Shown here: piece by piece, positions 25,121 to 33,795 of the stretch
Layout: every line of letters starts with the position of its first letter
Position numbering within the stretch: position 1 is the stretch's first letter
NCBI GenBank assembly: GCA_943362175.1
Contig: CALRIU020000005.1
Location: forward strand, 1 to 64,000
DNA: 64,000 nucleotides
Origin: UBA4416 sp943362175
Lineage (GTDB): Bacteria > Bacteroidota > Bacteroidia > B-17B0 > Aurantibacillaceae
Direction of reading: 5' to 3'
Translations under genes and position numbers: made by a program
The notes under the pieces: model-generated
The model's input: only the letters and a program-made list of their open reading frames with translations
Database searches by the model: none
What the model was told of the DNA's origin: nothing

Positions 25121-25666
25121 ATGAAAAAAACAATTTTAGTATTCGGAGCCATTTCAGGCGTCATCATCAGCACCTTTATGGCCATTTCCATGGCCATCAT
25201 GTCGGGCAGCAGCACCCATGAGAGCGGAAACACCAGTATGATTATTGGCTTCAGCGCCATGGCGGTAGCCTTCTCTTTCATATTTGTGGGCATTAAAAAT
25301 TATCGCGACAAGCAAAACGGCGGGATCATCACCTTTGGCAAGGCCTTTGTACTTGGCTTGATGATCAGCCTGATCGCCTCTACGCTTTATGTGATTACCT
25401 GGGGCGTGGAGTTCCATTTCTTTATGCCGGACTTTATGGACAAGTACGCCGCCATGCAGGTGAAACAATTGCAGGAAAGCGGCCTCCCCGCTGCGCAGCT
25501 CCAGGAATCGCTTAAAGAGATCGAAACGGCCAGCTACAACTATAAGCACAGCACGGTTTTCTTTGCCATGTATACCTATATGGAGATCCTTCCGGTTGGC
25601 ATTTTAATTACCTTAATCAGCGCTTTGATTCTTAAACGAAAAACACCTGCAAACACCGCACAATAA
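25121..25666 (+). CDS. DUF4199 membrane protein
   Basis: A 181-residue integral membrane protein with four predicted membrane helices, the first being LVFGAISGVIISTFMAISMA. The loop between helices 3 and 4 is long and acidic/amphipathic (MDKYAAMQVKQLQESGLPAA). This matches the DUF4199 family of Bacteroidota, function unknown. It is 25 bases upstream of the VOC gene and probably cotranscribed. Confidence 0.85.
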   Translation: MKKTILVFGAISGVIISTFMAISMAIMSGSSTHESGNTSMIIGFSAMAVAFSFIFVGIKNYRDKQNGGIITFGKAFVLGLMISLIASTLYVITWGVEFHFFMPDFMDKYAAMQVKQLQESGLPAAQLQESLKEIETASYNYKHSTVFFAMYTYMEILPVGILITLISALILKRKTPANTAQ

Positions 25667-25691
25667 CTATCTGACAATTTAAAACACACGT

Positions 25692-26087
25692 ATGGAAGAC
25701 AACACAACACCAAAGGTAACCGGGATCGGGGGCATTTTCTTTTATTCGGACAACCTCGCCGGAACAAAGGAATGGTACACCAAACATTTAGGGATCGACA
25801 TCAACAACTGGGGCTCCAGCAGCTTTGAATCCAGGAACATCAATAATCCTGAAGAAATCAATTCACTTCAATGGTGTCCTTTCAAAAAAGAGAGCGATCA
25901 CTTCAGCCCATCGAAAAAAGAATTTATGATCAACTACCGGGTACAAAACATCGAAGGACTTGTGGCTAAGCTCAAAGAAAACGGAGTAACTATCCTGGAT
26001 GAGCTAGCGACCTATGACTATGGAAAATTTATCCACATCATGGACGCTGAGGGCAACAAAATTGAATTGTGGGAGCCTAAGGAATAG
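25692..26087 (+). CDS. VOC-family (glyoxalase/bleomycin resistance-like) protein
   Basis: A 131-residue vicinal-oxygen-chelate fold protein: GIGGIFFYSDNLAGTKEWYT in the first half and FIHIMDAEGNKIELWEPKE at the end, the usual metal-site region with Glu. Substrate unknown; the family includes glyoxalase I, dioxygenases and drug-binding proteins. Cotranscription with the DUF4199 gene is likely. It converges with the fur-type gene eight bases further on. Confidence 0.88.
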   Translation: MEDNTTPKVTGIGGIFFYSDNLAGTKEWYTKHLGIDINNWGSSSFESRNINNPEEINSLQWCPFKKESDHFSPSKKEFMINYRVQNIEGLVAKLKENGVTILDELATYDYGKFIHIMDAEGNKIELWEPKE

Positions 26088-26095
26088 ATAAAGGG

Positions 26096-26473
26096 CTAAG
26101 AGCAGTCCTTACAAAGGCCGATGAGCACACAATTCAGCCTTTCCACCTGGTAGCCTTTGGGAATTGAAAAACTGACCTGTGCAGGAAGGCATTCAATCGT
26201 CTGGCAATTGGTGCAACGGAAATGAAAATGATGGTCGGGCAATTTCTTTTTGTCCTCGCATCTCACACACAGCGCAAAATACTGCTTCCCGTCGTCGGCC
26301 ACGATCTTATGCACAAGGCCGTCCTCGCAGAAGCGGTTTAAAACCCGGTAAATGGTCACCTTGTCGATATCGATATTTATCTTTTGCTCGATGGCATCCT
26401 GGCTCATGGCTTTGGCGCTTGTGGCCAGGACCGACATTACCGCTTCTTTGGTTGGTGTGCTTCTTCGCTTCAT
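26096..26473 (-). CDS. Fur-family metalloregulator
   Basis: A 125-residue repressor. A winged-helix domain (SQDAIEQKINIDIDKVTIYR, then VLNRFCEDGLVHKI) is followed by the dimerisation/metal domain with HHFHFRCTNCQTIECLP and a C-terminal Cys pair (CVLIGLCKDC) that would hold a structural zinc. The four-Cys arrangement fits Fur/Zur/PerR types; which metal or peroxide is sensed cannot be told. A double TTGCAA element lies just upstream of the start and may be its own operator. Confidence 0.9.
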   Translation of the reverse strand: MKRRSTPTKEAVMSVLATSAKAMSQDAIEQKINIDIDKVTIYRVLNRFCEDGLVHKIVADDGKQYFALCVRCEDKKKLPDHHFHFRCTNCQTIECLPAQVSFSIPKGYQVERLNCVLIGLCKDCS

Positions 26474-26480
26474 GTTTTAT

Positions 26481-26497
26481 TGCAACTGCATTGCAAC
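26481..26497 (-). promoter_or_regulatory. Candidate Fur-type operator
   Basis: TTGCAA-N5-TTGCAA: each half is itself palindromic, so the 17-bp element is a dyad. It lies 8 bases upstream of the Fur-family start codon, suiting autorepression. Confidence 0.5.
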
Positions 26498-26616
26498 AAT
26501 AAAGATAATCCCTAAGTCCGCCAAATCCAAACTGCCGGTATCCTGTTTGACGTTTCTTAATATGATTATATTTACTTCAACAACGCACAGACCATCCATT
26601 TCTAAAATCAATTGCT

Positions 26617-27147
26617 ATGCCCATCTTACTGATCATTCTACTTTCGCTCGCAGGCATCATTGTCCTGCTTCTGATCATCGCCCTTTTCACGAGGAAGGAA
26701 TATAACATCACCCGTGACATCACCATCCAGGCACCACGGCAAACGGTGTTCGATTACCTGAAACAACTCAAAAACCAGGATCACTTCAACAAGTGGGTAA
26801 TGGTGGATCCCGGCATGAAACGGGAATTCAAAGGAACAGACGGAACCGTTGGATTCATTTATGCCTGGAACGGGAACAAACAGGCCGGCGAAGGCGAGCA
26901 GGAAATAAAACACCTCAGCGAAGGAAAAAACATTGAAACGGAGATCCGCTTCAAACGCCCCTTTGTATCCATTGCCTACGCCAACCTGGCGATGGAATCC
27001 ATATCCGACACTCAAACCAAAGTAAGCTGGAGCAACAAAAGCACGATGGTCTATCCCATGAACATCATGGTGTCCATGATAGAAAACATGCTGGCAAAAG
27101 ACATGGACACGAGCTTACAGAATCTGAAAACCATTCTCGAAACATAA
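26617..27147 (+). CDS. Membrane-anchored SRPBCC protein
   Basis: A 176-residue protein with one N-terminal membrane helix (LLIILLSLAGIIVLLLIIAL) followed by a START-like SRPBCC domain (YNITRDITIQAPRQTVFDYL; a C-terminal helix DMDTSLQNLKTILE). The polyketide cyclase/dehydrase-like subgroup binds hydrophobic ligands. It stands alone, divergent from the Fur-family gene and ended by a terminator. Confidence 0.82.
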   Translation: MPILLIILLSLAGIIVLLLIIALFTRKEYNITRDITIQAPRQTVFDYLKQLKNQDHFNKWVMVDPGMKREFKGTDGTVGFIYAWNGNKQAGEGEQEIKHLSEGKNIETEIRFKRPFVSIAYANLAMESISDTQTKVSWSNKSTMVYPMNIMVSMIENMLAKDMDTSLQNLKTILET

Positions 27148-27581
27148 GCGCTTTCTAAAAAGCCGCTGTTTCATCTCACCGGAATAATAAAGCGTTCACA
27201 TGATGTTGTGAGCGCTTTTTTAGTTTAGGGAAAGCTCCTCGCAGAGGGGTAAAACGCCCTCTGAAAAAACCAGTTATTTCTACCTGTTTTACGTTTGTCG
27301 ATGAAGTTCAGGTAATTATACCTGTATCCGAACACTTTATACTTCCTACATTTACTTTATAGCACCCCTCGTTGACGATTTGTGTTTTGCCGTAATTGCT
27401 ATAACCAGACATCTTAACTACCAAAATAATTTACAGCATTTTCTGCAGATGAGCTAAACATCAAAAGAAGAAGAGAGCGTCGGGATCATGTTTACTTTCC
27501 GCCTTGATGAACGACTGCGGCGATGCTTTGACGGTAGTGTGGATGTTGAACCTGATTCAATACACGGTATAGAGATGTTAC
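27148..27581. other. Intergenic region before the giant-protein cluster
   Basis: Contains the terminator at 27189-27224. The following 350 bases must hold the promoter of the cluster, but no TAnnTTTG box with a -33 partner could be picked with confidence, and no small gene is visible. Confidence 0.5.
27189..27224 (+). terminator. Intrinsic terminator
   Basis: AAAGCGTTCACA and TGTGAGCGCTTT pair with one mismatch around TGATGT, followed by a T run. Confidence 0.8.
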
Positions 27582-29405
27582 ATGACCAAACTCATACGCA
27601 TACTAAAAGACGGCTTGAATGCACTCGTGCATGCGATCCGTTACATCATTCATTTTTTTAACGGCTTATTTCACAAGCAGAAACTTTCAGACATGGAAAC
27701 AGAAGAAAGCTCCAACCAAAGCGAAGGCTACACGCCGCTATCCCAGGCTACACCGCCAAATGCATCCTGGACTACAGCCTTTACAAACACCGGACAACAA
27801 GCCGACCAATACAACGGTCCGCTTTCTCCCAGTAATTTTTACTATGCCTTTCTCTCGAAGGTAGACCTGGATGAAAGTACCAATACGAGTGATGTTTTTT
27901 TTGAAATGATCTCGAAGGAATGGATGGATGTTGCCATCTTGTCCGGTAGCGTAAATACCGTGTCACCGGCGCCTACCACCCCTGCTGTGGCCTTTCACAT
28001 TCCTTATTGCGGGGTTGACAACAAAGGAGGCTATAGCCAGGACGCGATCATGGCCTGCTTAGGTCTTAAGACGGCGGATAACCTTGCCGAAGGCTCCTGG
28101 TATTTGCTGGAGCTCAGCAGCACGCCGGGTAAAGGCGCTGTCATTGGCAGCCTCTATGATCCGGATATTGATATCGGCAAAGGCAAGGACTATGGCTCAT
28201 GGGAGCTGGTGTCTTCGCCTCCTGCGCAGTTATTGTATCTTCCCCAACTCTGGACAGGGCCCGGACCAAGCCCCACAGGATCGGACGTTATTCTTGTACC
28301 GGTCAGCAGTGGCGGCGGTGGCAGCGATGAAGTCTCTCTGAAAAGTACACCCGGAGTGAGCGGGCGTAAGCGCAAGCGCTCTATCGACTACACGTTTCTC
28401 CCGGTAGCAAAACGGGCAAAAGTAGAAGCCGCACCCCTTCCTCCTGTACCACCGGTACCTATCGTACCTCCACCACCACCGCCTCCGCCGCCGGTTACCT
28501 CCGGCGTGGGGGTCATGGATATAGGAATCGGCAACTGCAACATGCTGGTAAACCAGGCCGGTGATGTGATTGCTTATTATGATCTGGGCTATCCGCTCTG
28601 GTTCTTCCTTTCCACCCTTCCGGCCAACATGAGGTTTGGGAATCCTGCCTATACCGGCCCGGTCCTTCAGAATGCCAACGGCACGCTGGAGGTGGTTCTC
28701 TCGCATTGGGATTGGGACCACTGGCGCTTAGGCCACGTGGCAGGGCTCAATGTGCTGCCATGGACGGTGCGTATGATCCCTGCAGGACCTTCGGCCCTTA
28801 ATTTCTTCAACACCATTCCGCTGGCCAACCGGAATGTTCTTGGTGGTGGCGCAGGAGCAGCCCCTGTAGCGGGTCCCGGCGGCAGCACCATTTATTATAC
28901 AAATCCTGTCGGTGCCGTCATTCCGGCAGTGATCATGAACAATACCGGCCTGGCGCTCAGTGTTCCGACAAACCTTCCGGTGGCAGACCTGATCCAGCAC
29001 CAGATTGTGATGACAGGGGATGCGAATTTCAACTTTGTACCGATGCCTCCTGTAGTGAGCGGCAATATCACGGGCATCGTTGCCGTGCATCACGGCTCGA
29101 ACGCCCACGGCGCTGCGGGCCCTCCGCTTCCAAATCCCGTAATTCCTTACGCATTGACAGGCCGTATCGGATACTCTTATGGCATCACCGGTGGTGGCGG
29201 CCATGCCTATGGCTTCCCGGTAGCGGCTGCTGTGGCCAGCTACCAGGGCGCAGGATGGAACAACGAGATGTCCACTGCTGAAGGAGCCGCTATCAACGCA
29301 GGCGGCGTTGCCGGACGAGGCAACATCCGCATAGGCGCCCAGGTAGCGCTGCTCCCCGCCTACAACGGAACGGCCTTTTTCGCCATTACAAACCCACTTC
29401 CTTAA
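27582..29405 (+). CDS. Proline-linker protein with ComEC-like metallo-beta-lactamase domain
   Basis: A 607-residue protein, first gene of the giant-protein cluster. Residues 1-40 are amphipathic/hydrophobic, not a clear signal peptide; ATG 27693 is an alternative start. Residues about 60-245 form an unrecognised domain. A basic stretch (GRKRKRSIDY) and a proline-rich linker (PPVPPVPIVPPPPPPPPP) lead to a C-terminal MBL-fold domain. Its elements are GVMDIGIGNCNMLV (about 310), LSHWDWDHW (about 372, metal-binding H-x-D-x-D-H), MTGD (about 475) and VAVHHGSNAHG (about 502). The last element and the order match the ComEC/Rec2-associated MBL type. It may be a nuclease or phosphodiesterase, but it is not a DNA transporter. 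Confidence 0.72.
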   Translation: MTKLIRILKDGLNALVHAIRYIIHFFNGLFHKQKLSDMETEESSNQSEGYTPLSQATPPNASWTTAFTNTGQQADQYNGPLSPSNFYYAFLSKVDLDESTNTSDVFFEMISKEWMDVAILSGSVNTVSPAPTTPAVAFHIPYCGVDNKGGYSQDAIMACLGLKTADNLAEGSWYLLELSSTPGKGAVIGSLYDPDIDIGKGKDYGSWELVSSPPAQLLYLPQLWTGPGPSPTGSDVILVPVSSGGGGSDEVSLKSTPGVSGRKRKRSIDYTFLPVAKRAKVEAAPLPPVPPVPIVPPPPPPPPPVTSGVGVMDIGIGNCNMLVNQAGDVIAYYDLGYPLWFFLSTLPANMRFGNPAYTGPVLQNANGTLEVVLSHWDWDHWRLGHVAGLNVLPWTVRMIPAGPSALNFFNTIPLANRNVLGGGAGAAPVAGPGGSTIYYTNPVGAVIPAVIMNNTGLALSVPTNLPVADLIQHQIVMTGDANFNFVPMPPVVSGNITGIVAVHHGSNAHGAAGPPLPNPVIPYALTGRIGYSYGITGGGGHAYGFPVAAAVASYQGAGWNNEMSTAEGAAINAGGVAGRGNIRIGAQVALLPAYNGTAFFAITNPLP

Positions 29406-29416
29406 GATCAAAGATC

Positions 29417-32400
29417 ATGACGACATTAACTACTTCCAGCAGCACTCCGCCTCCGATGAGCACTCTGCAAGACGTGCAAACATGGCTCGGTACACTATCT
29501 ACCGGAACAACGGTAAGTATCGGATCAAGCCTGTTCAACTCACCGATGATCACCAGCCTCTACAAGCTTATTCCATCAGGCGACAACCCGGTTTCTTTGA
29601 ACATTACCGCTATCGATGTGAACGGAGCCACTCTTACCGGCAACGCCACTTTCCTCGGGGAAGCCGGAACAACGGTGGCATTGGTATTTACCCAACCCGC
29701 CTCCACGCTGCTCCTTCAATTAAATGTGACGCCGCCTTCAACCTTAGTGTGGAGCCTGCTGAGCGCTTATAACGTTGGCTTTGGAAGCCTGGCGGCCCAG
29801 TTCATTCCTGACGCGGATGCGAATGTGGTGAACCTTGTTTTTTCTTCCAACGTGGTGGCAGGAACAAGCCTCTCCCTGCCGATTACGCTTAACGTCGCCA
29901 CCTTTTCGGGCGACTGGCTGCTGGAGGGAAATTTCACTTCCGTCGGAAACCTTGCCCAGGATGCTCTGACAGCGTTAGCGGGCAACAACGATGTGCTGGC
30001 GATGCTACAAAATTACTTTGACCTCGCTAACCTCAGCATCACCGAATTTGAAGTGGCCTTCAATCCTACCCAGAAGACCTGCTCCATGATCCGGATAGGA
30101 CTGTCATATAACACCGACTGGAAATTCTTCGATGACAAGTTTATTGTGCAAAGTATCAATTTCGATGTGGAAGTATTTAATCCTTTCGAAAGCGATATCT
30201 CCTTCCAGGGGGTTCTTTATGCGGAAATGGAGATCCCGACAAGCGCCGGAAACTTCACCTTCGATGTTGGCGGCCAGTTTCCCGACAATGCCGTGTTTGC
30301 GCAGATTGCAGCCGGCAGCAGCCTTACGATCAGCGAGGTGTTCGCTTTTTTCCAGGCGACACCCCCAAGCGGTTTTCCGGATATCGAGATCTCAACGCTC
30401 AGCTTTTTCTTCTGGCCTGGGAACGGCAATTTCACTTTTCAGCTGGCTATCACGAAACCCTTTCCGATTATCGGCGATGTCAGCCTCAACAACTTCAGCT
30501 TTAACATTGCAGTAACAAACAGCGGCAGCACCTTTACGGTAAGCGGCGCCTTGTCTACCTCTTTTTCCCTTGGCACAGCAACTACGCTGGCCCTCAGCGG
30601 CAGCTACACGACCGGGCAAGGCCTCAGCCTGAAAGGCTCGATGACCGACCTGGAAATAGGATCTATTATTGCCGGGATCGGAGATGAGTTCGGCATTCAG
30701 ATTCCTGCCCCTATCAGCAATCTGGTGCTCGACTCCATGGATGTGGCCCTCAATACCGGTGGCACGAGTGATTCCTTCTCTTTCAACCTGAAAGGGCATA
30801 CCATGATGTGTGGCGTCAATGTGGTTTTCACAGCCATGGTCAACACTACCTGGGGCAGCACGGCCTTCACCGGCACCTTCGGAGGCACCATCGTATTGAC
30901 AACACCTTCCGGTGACGTTATCAGCTTCGCCGTGACGTTTAGCACCTCCGCTACCGATACCTGGATCACAGCGTCTTATTCGGATTCTACAGACGGCTTA
31001 ACGTTTGAAGACATTGCCGCCGTATTCGGGTTCACATTGCCGCCCATCCCGTCAGACCTTGACCTCGATCTTACCGATGCTTCCTTTTATTACGACTTCA
31101 CCAGCGGCGAAATTTCCTTCGGGCTGGTATCTAAAACATACGGCAATGCCGTGTTTGTGAGCCCGATCGTCAACACGGCGAGGAAGTACTTCTTTGTGCT
31201 TGATGCCAATGCCAGCTTTAGTCTTTCGGACCTGCCGCTGGTAGGCGAAGATCTTGCCAAGATCGAAAACATCGAGATCAATACGATGCAGGTGATCATT
31301 GGCTCTGAACCAGCCAGTGCAGCGGATGTGACGGCCTACAAAAGACTGGTAGCACTGCTGACTCCGCCTAAGGGCACCTCTTATCCACAGCTGCCGGCTA
31401 CGGGCACCACCGGTGATTTTGTGCTGTCGGCAAATATTGATTTCGGCAGCCAGCCTTTACCGCTGATGCTGAGCATGGGTGGCACAAGCTCCACCACCTC
31501 TGCCACCACGGGTATAGGCACGACGAACAACCTGCCTGCAACTACAGGAACAGGCACAGGCTCATCCGGGAATAATGTCGTCTCTTCCGGCTCCTCCGAC
31601 GGCACCACCTGGTTCACCATACAAAAGACCTTCGGGCCTATCACCATCCAGCGCATTGGCGCAAGGTACCAGTCGGACCAGCAAGCCCTTTGGTTTGAAA
31701 TTGATGCAAGCCTCACGGTGGGGCCAATGACCATTTCCATGACAGGCCTTGGCATCGGCTCTTCCATTTCCAATTTCTCTCCGCAGTTCAGCCTGCAAGG
31801 CATGGGCATTATATACAGCCAGCCGCCGCTTACCATTGGCGGCTCTTTTGCCAACCTCACACAACCGGGCGGAGATCTTGAATTTGACGGCAGCGTGATC
31901 GTAGGCTTCGGATCCTTCCAGGTAGAGGCATTCGGCTTTTATGCCGAAACCAAGACCTACGATTCCATGTTCATCTTCGGCGACGTCACAGCTCCTATCG
32001 GCGGCGTGCCTGCCTTCTTCCTGACAGGAATAGCGCTGGGCTTCGGTTATAATTCTTCACTCCGGATTCCAACCATCAACCAGGTGGAGCAGTTCCCGTT
32101 CATTGAAGTGTTGCCTAACTCATTTCCTCCCGGCCGCGGAACACCTGCAAAAACACCGCAGGATGCGTTGAACCAGCTCCTGAATACAGCACCACCCTGG
32201 GTGACTCAAACTCCGGGCCCTATCTGGATTGCTGCAGGCATCACCTTCACCAGCTTCGACATCGTCAATTCGCAGGCGATGGTGATTGTGCAAACCGGCG
32301 CCGACCTTACCATTGCCCTGCTCGGCACATCGAGCGCACAATTTCCGCAGGGCGCAAGCCCTGGCAGCTCCGAAGTATATGCCTACCTGGGCATGGACCT

Positions 32401-33790
32401 GGAGCTCCTGATCAAGCCTGACGCCGGCATCTTCAGCCTGGAGGCCGTGATCTCAAACCAGTCCTTCCTGCTCGACCGCTCCTGCGTGCTCACCGGCGGC
32501 TTTGCCTTCTATGTATGGTTTGGAAACAGCCCCTATGCCGGCGATTTTGTGCTGACACTCGGCGGCTACAATCCTGGCTATGTTCCACCATCCTACTATC
32601 CATCCGTACCGAAGCTTGGCTTCCACTGGTCGCTCGATTCATCGATCTCCATCAGCGGCGATGCCTACTTTGCTTTCACGCCTTCGGCGCTGATGGTAGG
32701 TGGCGAATTAAACGCCGTATACCAGGTAGGCAACCTGAAAGCCTGGTTCGATGCGCATGCCGATATTATCGTGCAGTGGAAGCCGTTCTGGTTCTATGCC
32801 AACATCGGCATTTCCGTAGGCGCTTCCTACAAGATGGACCTCTTACTCACAACCTGCACCATAACGGTGGAGCTGGGCTGCGACCTGCAGTTCTGGGGCC
32901 CGCCAACCGGCGGCAGTGTGTATGTCGACTGGTACATTATTTCGTTTACCATACCGTTTGGCGCAGACAACACGCACAACGGCTCACAGCTTACCTGGAC
33001 GGATGTGCAGGCTATGCTACCGAATGCAGGATCGACGGGCTCTCCAAACGTACTGAGCTTAAACCCGGTATCGGGCCTGACACCTACGTCCACACAACCG
33101 CCTACCACAAGCGGCCTGGAAGACAGTAACACCCCTCCAAACTGGATTGTGCGCGGCAGTCATTTCGCCTTCAGCACCTCTTCCACGATACCGGCTACCA
33201 CAGCAACGGTTGGAGGCACTTACACGTTTAACAGCGGCGGCACCTTTAATGTAGCGCCGCTAAGCTGGTCAAACATCTCAGCAACGCATACGGTGACGAT
33301 CAAGACCGAAGCGGGAGATGATTGCTCTTCCTCATTCACAGCGGTTCAAACACAGCAAAGCCTGCCTTCCTCCTTATGGGGCACGCAGAGCACCACCACA
33401 CCGAATGCCAGCACCCAGCTGGTTCCAAACCAGATGACAGGTGTAACGGTGCAGGTCAATCCTCCGCAAATAGGCAGCTCTGCCGGCCCGGTAAATGTAG
33501 AGCTTTACCTCGAAGGAGTGAGCCTGGAGCTGAGCGGGGCGGTGTTATGGATCAGCAACACGGCACCTCCGGCCGGCGATATTCCTGCAAACAGCCTGAC
33601 AACGATTTCAACAATCGCTAACACGGCAGGCAACGGAATCGCCTCTGCCGGTATTATCACGGCAAGGAACAACATCTTCGATGCTTTGAAAACAGCCGGC
33701 TATCAGCCAATCACCACGAACGACCCGATGACAAATTTCGCTAACGGCATTGCTTGTGCATTTAATGCGGAACCAATGATGGTTAACTAA
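29417..33790 (+). CDS. Giant DUF6603-like beta-rich protein (1457 aa)
   Basis: Begins 11 bases after the MBL gene, with no signal peptide (MTTLTTSSSTPPPMSTLQDV). The protein is extremely rich in Thr, Ser, Gly and Phe with alternating beta-type hydrophobicity. Residues about 755-1185 resemble DUF6603: SLQGMGIIYSQPPLTIGGSF, then a GVPAFFLTGIALGFGYN segment and a final DWYIISFTIPFGAD. The last 280 residues are Ser/Thr rich. DUF6603 has no known function. The repeated amphipathic strands recall adhesin or barrel-like shells; that is inference. There is no T9SS tail or autotransporter domain, so export, if any, is unexplained. Confidence 0.6.
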   Translation: MTTLTTSSSTPPPMSTLQDVQTWLGTLSTGTTVSIGSSLFNSPMITSLYKLIPSGDNPVSLNITAIDVNGATLTGNATFLGEAGTTVALVFTQPASTLLLQLNVTPPSTLVWSLLSAYNVGFGSLAAQFIPDADANVVNLVFSSNVVAGTSLSLPITLNVATFSGDWLLEGNFTSVGNLAQDALTALAGNNDVLAMLQNYFDLANLSITEFEVAFNPTQKTCSMIRIGLSYNTDWKFFDDKFIVQSINFDVEVFNPFESDISFQGVLYAEMEIPTSAGNFTFDVGGQFPDNAVFAQIAAGSSLTISEVFAFFQATPPSGFPDIEISTLSFFFWPGNGNFTFQLAITKPFPIIGDVSLNNFSFNIAVTNSGSTFTVSGALSTSFSLGTATTLALSGSYTTGQGLSLKGSMTDLEIGSIIAGIGDEFGIQIPAPISNLVLDSMDVALNTGGTSDSFSFNLKGHTMMCGVNVVFTAMVNTTWGSTAFTGTFGGTIVLTTPSGDVISFAVTFSTSATDTWITASYSDSTDGLTFEDIAAVFGFTLPPIPSDLDLDLTDASFYYDFTSGEISFGLVSKTYGNAVFVSPIVNTARKYFFVLDANASFSLSDLPLVGEDLAKIENIEINTMQVIIGSEPASAADVTAYKRLVALLTPPKGTSYPQLPATGTTGDFVLSANIDFGSQPLPLMLSMGGTSSTTSATTGIGTTNNLPATTGTGTGSSGNNVVSSGSSDGTTWFTIQKTFGPITIQRIGARYQSDQQALWFEIDASLTVGPMTISMTGLGIGSSISNFSPQFSLQGMGIIYSQPPLTIGGSFANLTQPGGDLEFDGSVIVGFGSFQVEAFGFYAETKTYDSMFIFGDVTAPIGGVPAFFLTGIALGFGYNSSLRIPTINQVEQFPFIEVLPNSFPPGRGTPAKTPQDALNQLLNTAPPWVTQTPGPIWIAAGITFTSFDIVNSQAMVIVQTGADLTIALLGTSSAQFPQGASPGSSEVYAYLGMDLELLIKPDAGIFSLEAVISNQSFLLDRSCVLTGGFAFYVWFGNSPYAGDFVLTLGGYNPGYVPPSYYPSVPKLGFHWSLDSSISISGDAYFAFTPSALMVGGELNAVYQVGNLKAWFDAHADIIVQWKPFWFYANIGISVGASYKMDLLLTTCTITVELGCDLQFWGPPTGGSVYVDWYIISFTIPFGADNTHNGSQLTWTDVQAMLPNAGSTGSPNVLSLNPVSGLTPTSTQPPTTSGLEDSNTPPNWIVRGSHFAFSTSSTIPATTATVGGTYTFNSGGTFNVAPLSWSNISATHTVTIKTEAGDDCSSSFTAVQTQQSLPSSLWGTQSTTTPNASTQLVPNQMTGVTVQVNPPQIGSSAGPVNVELYLEGVSLELSGAVLWISNTAPPAGDIPANSLTTISTIANTAGNGIASAGIITARNNIFDALKTAGYQPITTNDPMTNFANGIACAFNAEPMMVN

Positions 33791-33795
33791 TCACT

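Noticed and set aside
28728..29411. 227-codon minus-strand frame
   Set aside because: It lies wholly opposite the MBL gene, whose codon use and motifs are convincing; the composition of the reverse frame is that of a shadow.
32515..33129. 204-codon plus-strand frame in another phase
   Set aside because: Lies inside the DUF6603-like gene; Arg/Cys-rich translation typical of an out-of-frame reading.
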